DNA of 5,279 bases from Candidatus Nitrosopumilus sp. Lineage in GTDB: Archaea > Thermoproteota > Nitrososphaeria > Nitrososphaerales > Nitrosopumilaceae. The notes under the pieces were generated by a model. The model was not told the DNA's origin and did not search any database. It saw only the letters and a list, made by a program, of their open reading frames with translations. A program made the translations under genes and the position numbers. Shown piece after piece: positions 1 through 4,420 of this stretch. How positions within the stretch are numbered: position 1 is the first letter of the stretch; every line of letters begins with the position of its first letter. The stretch lies in the NCBI GenBank assembly GCA_022758935.1, contig JAEMQG010000087.1, forward strand, positions 1 through 5,279, given 5' to 3'.

Positions 1-1
1 A

Positions 2-154
2 AATAAAAAAGTCTTTGCAGTAGATGCAAATTCTTATTTCAGCAAACCAAGCATTAGAACTATCACAGGATTAGAGATAATTGCAAAAATCATTAACCCA
101 GAACAATTCTTGAGCCTAAATGTTCCTGAGAATTCATTTTTACAGATAAAATAG
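2..154 (+). CDS. C-terminal end of a BtuF-like (cobalamin-type) ABC transporter substrate-binding protein, cut by the left edge
   Basis: The second frame is open from the left edge to a TAG at 152-154 and encodes the last 50 residues of a protein that begins outside the window. The stretch AVDANSYFSKPS, followed by RTITGLEIIAKIINPEQF, matches my memory of the C-terminal end of periplasmic-binding-protein type 2 proteins of the BtuF/iron-siderophore class. There a buried strand (VFAVDAN) leads to a Ser-Arg-Pro-like turn and the last helix, ending with 'E.LAKILHPE'. Such proteins capture vitamin B12 or a metal chelate outside the membrane and deliver it to a BtuCD-type permease. The last 13 residues after PEQF are probably a loose tail. 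No transporter permease or ATPase lies downstream, so its partners, if linked, are to the left. The substrate is inferred; iron-chelate binding is the main alternative. Confidence 0.7.
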   Translation, partial: NKKVFAVDANSYFSKPSIRTITGLEIIAKIINPEQFLSLNVPENSFLQIK

Positions 155-159
155 TATCT

Positions 160-237
160 CTATTCTTTAGTATCATCTAACTCATCATATTCAGTATTTC
201 TTCTACCTGGTCTAATTGGAACGTACATGATTGACAT
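160..237 (-). CDS. Possible 25-aa protein with acidic tail, unknown function
   Basis: An ATG frame of 25 codons reads MSIMYVPIRPGRRNTEYD followed by ELDDTKE, then TAG. I do not recognise it. A hydrophobic/basic first half (VPIRPGRR) is followed by a strongly acidic tail, which is unlike the Cys/His/Phe-rich look of random antisense frames in AT-rich DNA. It starts 17 bases after the stop of another small frame on the same strand (255-389), so the two could share a transcript. In-frame stops lie immediately upstream, so it cannot be extended. There is no clear Shine-Dalgarno sequence. It may be a real small protein or chance; conservation in relatives would decide. Confidence 0.3.
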   Translation of the reverse strand: MSIMYVPIRPGRRNTEYDELDDTKE

Positions 238-254
238 TAATTTTAATTATTTCA

Positions 255-389
255 CTACAAAATACCCTCAATAGTCGTAAAAATTTGTCCTTTAGGTGTA
301 TGTTTAATACAAATTTTTGTTATCAGGGGTTCCTTAGATTTAACCCTCCAAATAGGCATGATTCTACGACGGTAGCCCCGATGACTCAC
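255..389 (-). CDS. Possible 44-aa basic protein, unknown function
   Basis: From a GTG at 389-387 the frame encodes 44 residues and ends in TAG. The start reads VSHRGYRRRIMPIWRV and the end KHTPKGQIFTTIEGIL. It carries ten Arg/Lys against two Glu, so it is strongly basic. An internal ATG at 359-357 would give a 34-aa version beginning MPIWRV. I prefer the GTG because the SHRGYRRR segment also looks like protein, and a TATA-like TTTAAAAT at about 428-436 would place a transcript start near 406. The GC content rises in the first 40 bases of the frame, unlike the flanking DNA. I cannot assign a function. A basic peptide of this size could bind nucleic acid or a ribosome, but that is only inference. 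Confidence 0.4.
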   Translation of the reverse strand: MSHRGYRRRIMPIWRVKSKEPLITKICIKHTPKGQIFTTIEGIL

Positions 390-615
390 GCATAAAATCT
401 TAAACTAAATCAAGGAATCATCATCAAAATTTTAAAAAATCGAACTGTCTAGGTTGTAGATAAAGACCGGCCTATGTCTTGAACACAGAAAGGAAGTAAA
501 CACAATACTATGCAAAGAAAGATGAAGCAAACAGGTAAAGTTAAAACATGATTCATTAAAATTCCATGCTTTTGTAATATTAGCAATTGTTCTGTGGCAC
601 ATCTAATCCGTTAAA
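390..615. other. Intergenic stretch without a convincing gene
   Basis: Both strands were read. A 56-codon minus frame (602-432) is rich in Cys, His, Phe and Ser and looks like a chance frame. A 13-codon plus frame (510-551, MQRKMKQTGKVKT) is too short to support. A small hairpin can form at 463-480 (AAGAC, 8-base loop, GTCTT). A TATA-like TTTAAAAT on the minus strand near 428-436 could serve the small frame at 255-389. No tRNA, rRNA or riboswitch pattern was recognised. Confidence 0.5.
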
Positions 616-1095
616 CTAGTGACGGACATTACATTCAACTTGAAGTGATTTTATTGTGGTATAGAAAGTAAATATCAACAATGTGATTGCACCTATTCGT
701 ATAGGAACTTCAAAAGTTGTCAGAAATGCAGAGGCCGTAGCACCAATAGTTCCAAATGTAGAAATGAAGGCAACCCCAATAGGCCCACAGCTACAAGCTC
801 CAGCAATCGTGCCAATAAATGAGCCAAAAACACCGGTACTCATTTTTCTGGGAGATTTATTTAAAATATTAATTCGATAAACATTCATTGGAATTACTAG
901 TGCAGATAATCCAGAGATAATAACAATAAGTGCAAATCCAAGTTCAGTTCCTGGAGAAATATAACCAATTACATAGGGATCCAAGAAGATGTACTCTGAA
1001 AGAATTAGCAAGATCATTAACATTGATGAAAAAAGTGTTGATGCTAAAACGACATACTTGTAATTTGAAAATACAAGTTTTAAAATTTCTTTCAT
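616..1095 (-). CDS. Multi-pass membrane protein with a CSC motif, resembling the core of MerT-type metal transporters
   Basis: This is a 159-aa membrane protein with hydrophobic segments at about residues 13-34, 52-72, 88-125 (Gly-rich, probably a hairpin) and 131-149. The C-terminal half, from about GSFIGTIAGACSCGPIGV (91-108) through LTTFEVPIR (125-133) to FTFYTTIK, follows the order I remember for MerT-like mercuric transport proteins. These have a Gly/Ala-rich helix, a Cys pair followed by a small residue and Pro, a hydrophobic GxxG helix, a 'TALEPYRP'-like turn, then a last helix ending in FY. Here the vicinal Cys pair is replaced by Cys-x-Cys (C101, C103), and C155 lies near the C-terminus. 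MerT relatives pass thiophilic metal ions across the membrane; metal transport here is inference. The ATG is separated by one base from the stop of the 35-aa gene at 1097-1204, implying co-transcription and translational coupling. The N-terminal 85 residues match nothing I recognise. Confidence 0.85.
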   Translation of the reverse strand: MKEILKLVFSNYKYVVLASTLFSSMLMILLILSEYIFLDPYVIGYISPGTELGFALIVIISGLSALVIPMNVYRINILNKSPRKMSTGVFGSFIGTIAGACSCGPIGVAFISTFGTIGATASAFLTTFEVPIRIGAITLLIFTFYTTIKSLQVECNVRH

Positions 1096-1096
1096 A

Positions 1097-1204
1097 TTAA
1101 ATTACCGAATCCAATACTTGTTTGAAAACAGAGTGTGAGGAGCAAGGACAGATTACAAAGACGATGATCACGGCAGCAATGCCAAGAATGGGTATTTTAG
1201 TCAT
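1097..1204 (-). CDS. 35-aa single-helix membrane peptide with a CPC motif
   Basis: An ATG frame of 35 codons begins MTKIPILGIAAVIIVFVI (1-18), continues CPCSSHSVFKQ and ends SVI, then TAA. Residues 4-19 form one strongly hydrophobic helix, followed at the membrane edge by C19-P-C21 and H24. The shape could also be an uncleaved signal anchor or a lipoprotein signal (Cys19 after VFVI). The stop is followed by a single base and then the ATG of the 159-aa membrane protein, a spacing that strongly suggests the two are translated together. A TATA-like element at 1221-1234 lies about 25 bp upstream of the ATG, so the pair probably has its own promoter and a leaderless or near-leaderless message. The function is unknown. 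The cysteines may work with the CSC motif of the downstream protein. Confidence 0.6.
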   Translation of the reverse strand: MTKIPILGIAAVIIVFVICPCSSHSVFKQVLDSVI

Positions 1205-1220
1205 AGATCATACATTTAAA

Positions 1221-1234
1221 AATTATTTAAAAAG
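1221..1234 (-). promoter_or_regulatory. TATA-box candidate for the 35-aa/159-aa membrane pair
   Basis: On the minus strand the sequence reads CTTTTTAAATAATT, centred about 25 bp before the ATG at 1204. This is the distance expected if transcription starts at or next to the start codon. It overlaps the last codons region and downstream flank of the 56-aa zinc-finger gene, so the two genes may be transcribed separately as well as by read-through. Confidence 0.45.
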
Positions 1235-1235
1235 A

Positions 1236-1406
1236 TTATTCCAGATTATATGAGGATTTTCTCTTAAGGATGTTTAGAAGTTTAGCAATAGCAGTATCTA
1301 TAGGACATGTCTCAGCCAACACATTTGAGGAATGCTTGAGGAGGTGTTTCTCAAATGTTTTTCGAGAATCAAAGACCAAATTACATCGTGTACAGTAAAC
1401 CTTCAT
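1236..1406 (-). CDS. Small C2H2 zinc-finger protein (56 aa)
   Basis: Starting from ATG at 1406-1404 the protein begins MKVYCTRCNLVF and contains one classical C2H2 finger: C5-x2-C8-x12-H21-x3-H25. Phe and Leu fall at the usual core positions between the second Cys and first His. A 31-residue tail follows with one more Cys (C34) and a basic stretch (LKRKSS). Single-finger proteins of this size are common in archaea and are usually thought to bind DNA, RNA or partner proteins; the target here is unknown. An upstream in-frame GTG at 1433 would add nine residues (VVKLAKNNV). However, the TATA box at 1453-1461 predicts a transcript start near 1431, just inside that GTG, so the ATG is preferred. 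The next gene upstream on this strand also carries a C2H2 finger. Confidence 0.75.
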   Translation of the reverse strand: MKVYCTRCNLVFDSRKTFEKHLLKHSSNVLAETCPIDTAIAKLLNILKRKSSYNLE

Positions 1407-1452
1407 GACATTATTTTTAGCGAGTTTTACCACATACTTTTTTGTAGTATGA

Positions 1453-1461
1453 CTTTATAAG
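1453..1461 (-). promoter_or_regulatory. TATA box for the 56-aa zinc-finger gene
   Basis: The minus strand reads CTTATAAAG, a near-ideal archaeal TATA box. Its centre (about 1457) predicts a transcript start near 1431, giving a leader of about 25 nt before the ATG at 1406. That start would exclude the longer GTG-initiated version at 1433. Confidence 0.55.
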
Positions 1462-1485
1462 TATCCTGCTCAAGTTACACTCAAC

Positions 1486-1506
1486 AAAAATTTTTAAGGT
1501 AAAAAA
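1486..1506 (-). terminator. Possible oligo-T terminator after the 122-aa gene
   Basis: Downstream of the 122-aa gene's stop at 1532, the minus strand carries two T runs: six T at 1506-1501 and five T at 1490-1486, with no strong hairpin before them. Archaeal RNA polymerase can terminate at such runs without a stem. This would separate the 122-aa gene from the 56-aa gene, which has its own TATA box just beyond. Confidence 0.3.
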
Positions 1507-1531
1507 TTTCACATGTCAAGAAACTATAAAA

Positions 1532-1900
1532 TCAGAGATAATGTATTTTCACATGATTTTGATGTTCTACTTCATACCTAGTTACAAATCCACAGTGAGG
1601 ACATGAGAACATCCCAGATGAAAATGGAGGATCTCGTTCTATAATTTTCCCTGAAATAGATTTAATGGAAATAATATCATCCATCGATATTACAGCAAAA
1701 TTTCGTCCCTCACCAATGGATTCTAAAAATTCTTTGATTGCAGTTATTACCATATTTTTATCGATTATCTCATCATCATCCAATGAGGATAGCATAAACT
1801 CATGAGTTTTCAGAGTTGGAATTGCGGCAACTTGGTCTGATACATATACTATCAATTCACTTTTTATTGATGCCACATCTCTACAATCAATTGTAATCAT
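1532..1900 (-). CDS. 122-aa protein with a C-terminal C2H2 zinc finger
   Basis: The last 25 residues contain a full C2H2 finger, C100-x2-C103-x12-H116-x3-H120 (SCPHCGFVTRYEVEH, then QNHVKIHYL). The N-terminal 95 residues are an acidic alpha/beta-looking domain I do not recognise. It has a patch DDDE at 41-44, a predicted helix at about 50-62 (MVITAIKEFLESIG), a strand NFAVIS at 67-72 and a strand around DIISIKSISG. The finger sits at the very end, as in several archaeal proteins where it is thought to recruit nucleic acid or a partner; this is family-level inference. The ATG is supported by a TATA-like element at 1921-1930, about 25 bp upstream, which suggests a leaderless message. The gene is divergent from the 128-aa gene at 1984, with 83 bp between the starts that hold a perfect inverted repeat. 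Confidence 0.8.
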   Translation of the reverse strand: MITIDCRDVASIKSELIVYVSDQVAAIPTLKTHEFMLSSLDDDEIIDKNMVITAIKEFLESIGEGRNFAVISMDDIISIKSISGKIIERDPPFSSGMFSCPHCGFVTRYEVEHQNHVKIHYL

Positions 1901-1920
1901 GAGATTCTAAAGGGGAGTCA

Positions 1921-1930
1921 TTATTTTAGC
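1921..1930 (-). promoter_or_regulatory. TATA-box candidate for the 122-aa zinc-finger gene
   Basis: The minus strand reads GCTAAAATAA, centred about 26 bp upstream of the ATG at 1900. The spacing implies initiation at the A of the start codon, that is, a leaderless transcript. Confidence 0.45.
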
Positions 1931-1946
1931 TTAACAACAAGTATTG

Positions 1947-1979
1947 AAAATGATTATTATGGTTTAGGATAATCATTTT
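1947..1979. repeat. Perfect 11-bp inverted repeat in a divergent promoter region; candidate operator
   Basis: The left arm AAAATGATTAT (1947-1957) is the exact reverse complement of the right arm ATAATCATTTT (1969-1979), with an 11-bp spacer (TATGGTTTAGG). The arm centres are 22 bp apart, about two helical turns, which suits a dimeric DNA-binding protein contacting one face of DNA. The element ends four bases before the ATG of the 128-aa gene and covers the place where its TATA box and transcript start should lie. A bound regulator would therefore probably block that gene. The minus-strand TATA box of the 122-aa gene is only 17 bp away. An RNA or cruciform hairpin is the alternative reading. 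Confidence 0.55.
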
Positions 1980-1983
1980 TCAC

Positions 1984-2370
1984 ATGGGAGACTCGGAGAC
2001 GTTTGGGGTAGAAAAAGGATATGGTGAAAAAGTAATCTTATGGTTGAATGAACAATCTAAGACTAGAGGATCTAAATTAGAGGCAAGGCTGTATGGATAT
2101 GTATTATCTACAAAAAACTTTGGAGATTTTGAAATGTTTTCATGGGTGGGGGATGTACAGATCGCAAGAAAAATGATCAATAAAGCAAGTAAAAAATTCA
2201 AGGTAAAAGTGATTGAGGGAGGATACAAACCAAAAGAGAAAATAATCAGAATCAAAAAATTTGATTATGCAAAAGTTAGAAAAGATGAAAAAACAATAGG
2301 ACAAATAGAGTTTGAAGCATCAAGATTTGGTAATGGTCAGTGGGAAATAAAAAATGAAGAACGTCGTTAA
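1984..2370 (+). CDS. 128-aa charged soluble protein, unknown function
   Basis: This is a 128-residue protein with no membrane segment and no cysteine, rich in Lys and Glu. I do not recognise a family. Visible elements are an amphipathic helix near residues 13-27 (containing GEKVILWLNEQ), a strand-like LEARLYGYVLST at 32-43, a helix IARKMINKASKKF at 60-72 followed by a strand KVKVIEGGY, and a Lys-rich KEKIIRIKKF. Trp occurs at 20, 54 and 120. The C-terminus (ENEERR-like) is highly charged. The start ATG follows TTTTTCAC directly with no Shine-Dalgarno sequence, in keeping with a leaderless message. The stop lies 21 bp before the ATG of the hydroxyacid dehydrogenase gene, so the two may be co-transcribed. 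The upstream inverted repeat at 1947-1979 suggests regulation. Confidence 0.75.
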   Translation: MGDSETFGVEKGYGEKVILWLNEQSKTRGSKLEARLYGYVLSTKNFGDFEMFSWVGDVQIARKMINKASKKFKVKVIEGGYKPKEKIIRIKKFDYAKVRKDEKTIGQIEFEASRFGNGQWEIKNEERR

Positions 2371-2386
2371 AAATTTAATTAGAACC

Positions 2387-2391
2387 AGGAG
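2387..2391 (+). promoter_or_regulatory. Shine-Dalgarno-like AGGAG that fits a TTG start better than the ATG
   Basis: AGGAG abuts the ATG at 2392 with no spacer, too close to act for it. It stands six bases before TTG at 2398-2400, the third codon of the same frame. An A/T-rich TATA-like element (about 2369-2380) is also about 25 bp before that TTG. The site leaves the first two codons of the dehydrogenase in doubt. Confidence 0.35.
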
Positions 2392-3276
2392 ATGTACTTG
2401 ATAAGAAAAATTGGGATAGTTGGGACAGGAATGCTTGGAAATGGAGTTGGTTTGCATTTATTACAATCAGGTTTTAATCTAACAGTATACAATAGAACAA
2501 AAGAAAAAACCATTGAATTAGAAAACAAAGGAGCAAAAATAGTAAATTCGCCAAAAGAAGTAGCTGAAAATTCAGAATTAATAATTATAATTGTAAAAGA
2601 TGCCGAAGCAGTTAAAGAAATTTCGTTTGGGGACAATGGAATTCTCAAAGGAAAGCACGTGGGATTAACAGTTGCAGATATGAGTACGATAAGTCCATTA
2701 GAATCAAAAAATATTACAAAAATTTTTTCAGAACATAAAATAATGAAACTAGACACACCAGTCATGGGAGGTCCAAATTTAGCAATTCTTGGAGAATTAG
2801 TGTTAATTGCATCAGGAGATAAAGAAACATTTGACAAATTCAAAGATGTCTTTGAGGAAATAGCTAGCAAGATATTTTTCTTGGAAGGAAATGGAACAGC
2901 CCATTTGGTTAAACTTTCATTGAATCTTCAAATCACAATGCTTGCGCTTGCACTATCTGAGGGGATTACTTTAATGAGGAGCGCAAGTGTAGACCCAAAA
3001 ATATTTCTCGATATTTTGAATTCAACTAATTTTAAAACGGGGATGAGTGAAAATAAAGCATATAAAATGATACAGGGCAAATTTGATTCTACGTTCACCC
3101 TTGCAAATTTGAGAAAAGATATAAGCGCCATTACAGAAACTGCAAAAGTATTTGGAGTCAAACTGCCAATGATAGAAAAAGCTGATGAAATGTATGCCGA
3201 GGCAGTCACAAATGGTTTTGGCAAGTTAGATTACACGGGAATTTTGGCATACATCAAAAAAATAAACAGGCCATAA
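2392..3276 (+). CDS. NAD(P)-dependent beta-hydroxyacid dehydrogenase (3-hydroxyisobutyrate dehydrogenase family)
   Basis: At 294 residues it has the usual family length. The Rossmann motif is IGIVGTGMLGNGVG (residues 7-20); N34-R35-T36 after the second strand is the 'NRT' typical of NADP-preferring members. The substrate-binding stretch DTPVMGGP (121-128) corresponds to the family's DxPxSGG, but the Ser is Met125. The catalytic Lys is K174 in GNGTAHLVKLSLN, with the paired Asn at N178, and the C-terminal all-helical domain has the LRKDISA motif (240-246). The family oxidises or reduces short beta-hydroxyacids in the cytosol (3-hydroxyisobutyrate, tartronate semialdehyde, succinic semialdehyde); the substrate here cannot be read. 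A start at ATG 2392 is given. A TTG at 2398 preceded by AGGAG (2387-2391) with six-base spacing would give a family-typical MIRKIGIVG N-terminus. It is followed by a reductase of the SDR family on the same strand. Confidence 0.92.
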   Translation: MYLIRKIGIVGTGMLGNGVGLHLLQSGFNLTVYNRTKEKTIELENKGAKIVNSPKEVAENSELIIIIVKDAEAVKEISFGDNGILKGKHVGLTVADMSTISPLESKNITKIFSEHKIMKLDTPVMGGPNLAILGELVLIASGDKETFDKFKDVFEEIASKIFFLEGNGTAHLVKLSLNLQITMLALALSEGITLMRSASVDPKIFLDILNSTNFKTGMSENKAYKMIQGKFDSTFTLANLRKDISAITETAKVFGVKLPMIEKADEMYAEAVTNGFGKLDYTGILAYIKKINRP

Positions 3277-3315
3277 CAAAAAAAATAAAGATCACGGCTG
3301 AAATGTACCAAAAAT

Positions 3316-3324
3316 TCTATAAAC
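3316..3324 (+). promoter_or_regulatory. TATA box for the short-chain dehydrogenase gene
   Basis: TCTATAAAC is centred 25 bp before the ATG at 3345, which predicts a leaderless transcript starting at the A of the start codon. It indicates that the reductase has its own promoter although it lies only 68 bp behind the hydroxyacid dehydrogenase on the same strand. Confidence 0.55.
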
Positions 3325-3344
3325 TATGCCAGTGAAATTGCTAT

Positions 3345-4106
3345 ATGCGGTTAAAAGACAAGATTGTAATAATTACAGGCGCATCAAGTGACATTGGTAA
3401 AGGTATAGCAAAAAGGTTTGTAGAAGAAGGTGCCAAAGTGATCCTGATTGCAAGAAAGTTAGAAGGGTTGGAAAAAGCCAGAAATGAGATTGGCAACAAA
3501 GAATCCACGGCATCAATGTCATGTAATTTGACTGATGAATCTCAAGTGATCCATACAGTTAGTCAAATAATCAACACGTATGGTAAAATCGATATTTTAG
3601 TCAATAATGCCGGAGCAATTAATGATCCTATTCATTTTCATGAAATGGCAGATTCTGAAATTAAGAAATTAATTGATGTTAATTTGTTTGGGGTTTTTCA
3701 CATGACAAAAGCAGTTCTAAATAAAATGTCTGACGCAAAAAAAGGTGTGATCATCAACATCGGTTCAATTTCAAGCGAAAGAGCAATACCGAGAGTACAC
3801 CTGGCAGCATATTCTGCAACAAAGGCAGCAATAAGCATGTTCACAAAATCAATAGCAGTAGAATATGCAAGAAAGAATATTAGATGTAATTGTGTAAATC
3901 CAGGAATAATTAATTCTGGTATGATTAAGCCATATCTTGATGATCCACAAGCAAGAAAAGTTCTCGAAGAAAGATTACCACTAGCAAGAATTGGCGAACC
4001 AGTAGATGTTGCAAATGCAGCATTATTTTTAGCGTCAGATGAAGCAAATTGGATCACAGGTATTGTTCTCAATGTAGATGGTGGAAAAACAGCATCCGAG
4101 GGATAA
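3345..4106 (+). CDS. FabG-like short-chain dehydrogenase/reductase (SDR family)
   Basis: The protein is 253 residues, the normal length of a classical SDR. The cofactor loop is TGASSDIG (11-18), where the family consensus TGxxxGxG has Asp16 in place of the middle Gly. A36-R37-K38 at the end of the second strand suggests NADPH rather than NADH. NNAG lies at 87-90 and the structural Asn is N113 (DVNLFG). The catalytic residues are S143, Y156 and K160 (Y-S-A-T-K), then VNPG at 184-187 and NVDGG at 243-247. The Asp usual after the third strand is Asn61 (CNLTD). The fold and motifs fit 3-oxoacyl-ACP/CoA reductases and related sugar or polyol dehydrogenases. In an archaeon without a standard fatty-acid synthase, an acyl-CoA or small ketone substrate is more likely, but this is inference. 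A leaderless start is supported by the TATA box at 3316-3324. Confidence 0.93.
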   Translation: MRLKDKIVIITGASSDIGKGIAKRFVEEGAKVILIARKLEGLEKARNEIGNKESTASMSCNLTDESQVIHTVSQIINTYGKIDILVNNAGAINDPIHFHEMADSEIKKLIDVNLFGVFHMTKAVLNKMSDAKKGVIINIGSISSERAIPRVHLAAYSATKAAISMFTKSIAVEYARKNIRCNCVNPGIINSGMIKPYLDDPQARKVLEERLPLARIGEPVDVANAALFLASDEANWITGIVLNVDGGKTASEG

Positions 4107-4238
4107 TTCGTTCAAGGCAATATTTTAAAAAACAGTTTAGAATCAAGATTTAATTATCAAGATAAAAGTACGTTATGAATTTTTACTAAAAATTAAAGCA
4201 ATAACAAAATGTCATGTGGGATTTCCAAATGGAATACC
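4107..4238. other. Convergent intergenic region with a weak inverted repeat
   Basis: No reading frame of note. It lies between the ends of the SDR gene (+) and the 38-aa gene (-). Two copies of ATCAAGAT sit at 4142-4149 and 4156-4163, probably chance in this AT-rich DNA. The right part contains the imperfect inverted repeat described separately. Confidence 0.4.
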
Positions 4239-4239
4239 C
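4218..4239. repeat. Imperfect inverted repeat at the end of the 38-aa gene
   Basis: GGG (4218-4220) pairs with CCC (4237-4239), and TTCCA (4222-4226 area) with TGGAA around an AA centre, with two mismatched positions between. It touches the last base of the stop codon of the minus-strand 38-aa gene and may form a 3'-end hairpin in its message. No long T run follows, so a terminator role is uncertain. Confidence 0.25.
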
Positions 4240-4355
4240 TAATTCTTTCTTTTCCGTGTAAAGACAGTGTACATTAAACCGGTCATACACATAATTATTG
4301 CAGTTATTACAGACCACATTAAAAAAGAACCAATATCAGATTCTGCCATAAACAT
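4239..4355 (-). CDS. 38-aa single-pass membrane peptide, unknown function
   Basis: An ATG frame of 38 codons reads MFMAESDIGSFLMWSV, then ITAIIMCMTGLMYTVFT, ending RKRKN and TAG. The pattern is that of a real small membrane protein: a short acidic head (E5, D7), one hydrophobic helix at about 10-32, then a basic tail TRKRKN. By the positive-inside rule the N-terminus should face out and the C-terminus the cytoplasm. A second ATG two codons in (4349-4347) would give MAESDIG, an equally good start. The gene is divergent from the 69-aa zinc-site gene and convergent with the SDR gene. Upstream on its own strand are TA-rich elements near 4366-4373 and 4384-4395. Peptides of this design often serve as small subunits of membrane complexes, but no partner is visible here. 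Confidence 0.6.
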   Translation of the reverse strand: MFMAESDIGSFLMWSVITAIIMCMTGLMYTVFTRKRKN

Positions 4356-4368
4356 ACATGGGTAACTT

Positions 4369-4379
4369 AAACATCTAAA
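4369..4379 (+). repeat. Direct repeat AAACATCTAAA, copy 1
   Basis: First of two exact 11-bp copies in the divergent region between the 38-aa (-) and 69-aa (+) genes. It lies 14-24 bp upstream of the first ATG of the minus-strand gene. The copies are 52 bp apart start to start, about five helical turns, so both would face the same side of the DNA. A shared regulator site is possible; chance in AT-rich DNA is the alternative. Confidence 0.4.
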
Positions 4380-4420
4380 GTTTCGGATTAAAAACAAGAA
4401 AAAATTAAAGCGTATTTCTG

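Noticed and set aside
364..393. 9-codon ATG frame on the minus strand (MRESSGLPS) overlapping the 44-aa candidate in another frame
   Set aside because: Could be a leader peptide, but nothing beyond a start and stop supports it.
415..430. C-box-like TGATGA on the minus strand, considered as a C/D-box guide RNA
   Set aside because: No CTGA D box at a suitable distance and no C'/D' pair.
463..480. Small hairpin AAGAC/GTCTT with an 8-base loop
   Set aside because: Five base pairs are expected by chance, and no T run or gene end lies beside it.
510..551. 13-codon plus-strand frame MQRKMKQTGKVKT
   Set aside because: Too short and without a supported promoter or ribosome binding site.
432..602. 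56-codon ATG frame on the minus strand
   Set aside because: Composition is dominated by Cys, His, Phe and Ser with no recognisable pattern; it looks like chance translation of AT-rich intergenic DNA.
683..880. 65-codon plus-strand frame inside the 159-aa membrane gene
   Set aside because: Antisense shadow of the membrane gene; its Pro/Ile/Val-rich composition mirrors the opposite strand.
1513..1581. 22-codon plus-strand ATG frame beginning MSRNYKIR
   Set aside because: Antisense to the end of the zinc-finger gene, with no promoter at a matching distance.
2379..2870. 163-codon minus-strand frame across the hydroxyacid dehydrogenase gene
   Set aside because: Antisense to a gene with full family motifs; its sequence is a low-complexity Ser/Ile/Phe mixture.
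4142..4163. Two copies of ATCAAGAT 14 bp apart
   Set aside because: Only 8 bp, AT-rich, downstream of a gene end with no associated feature.
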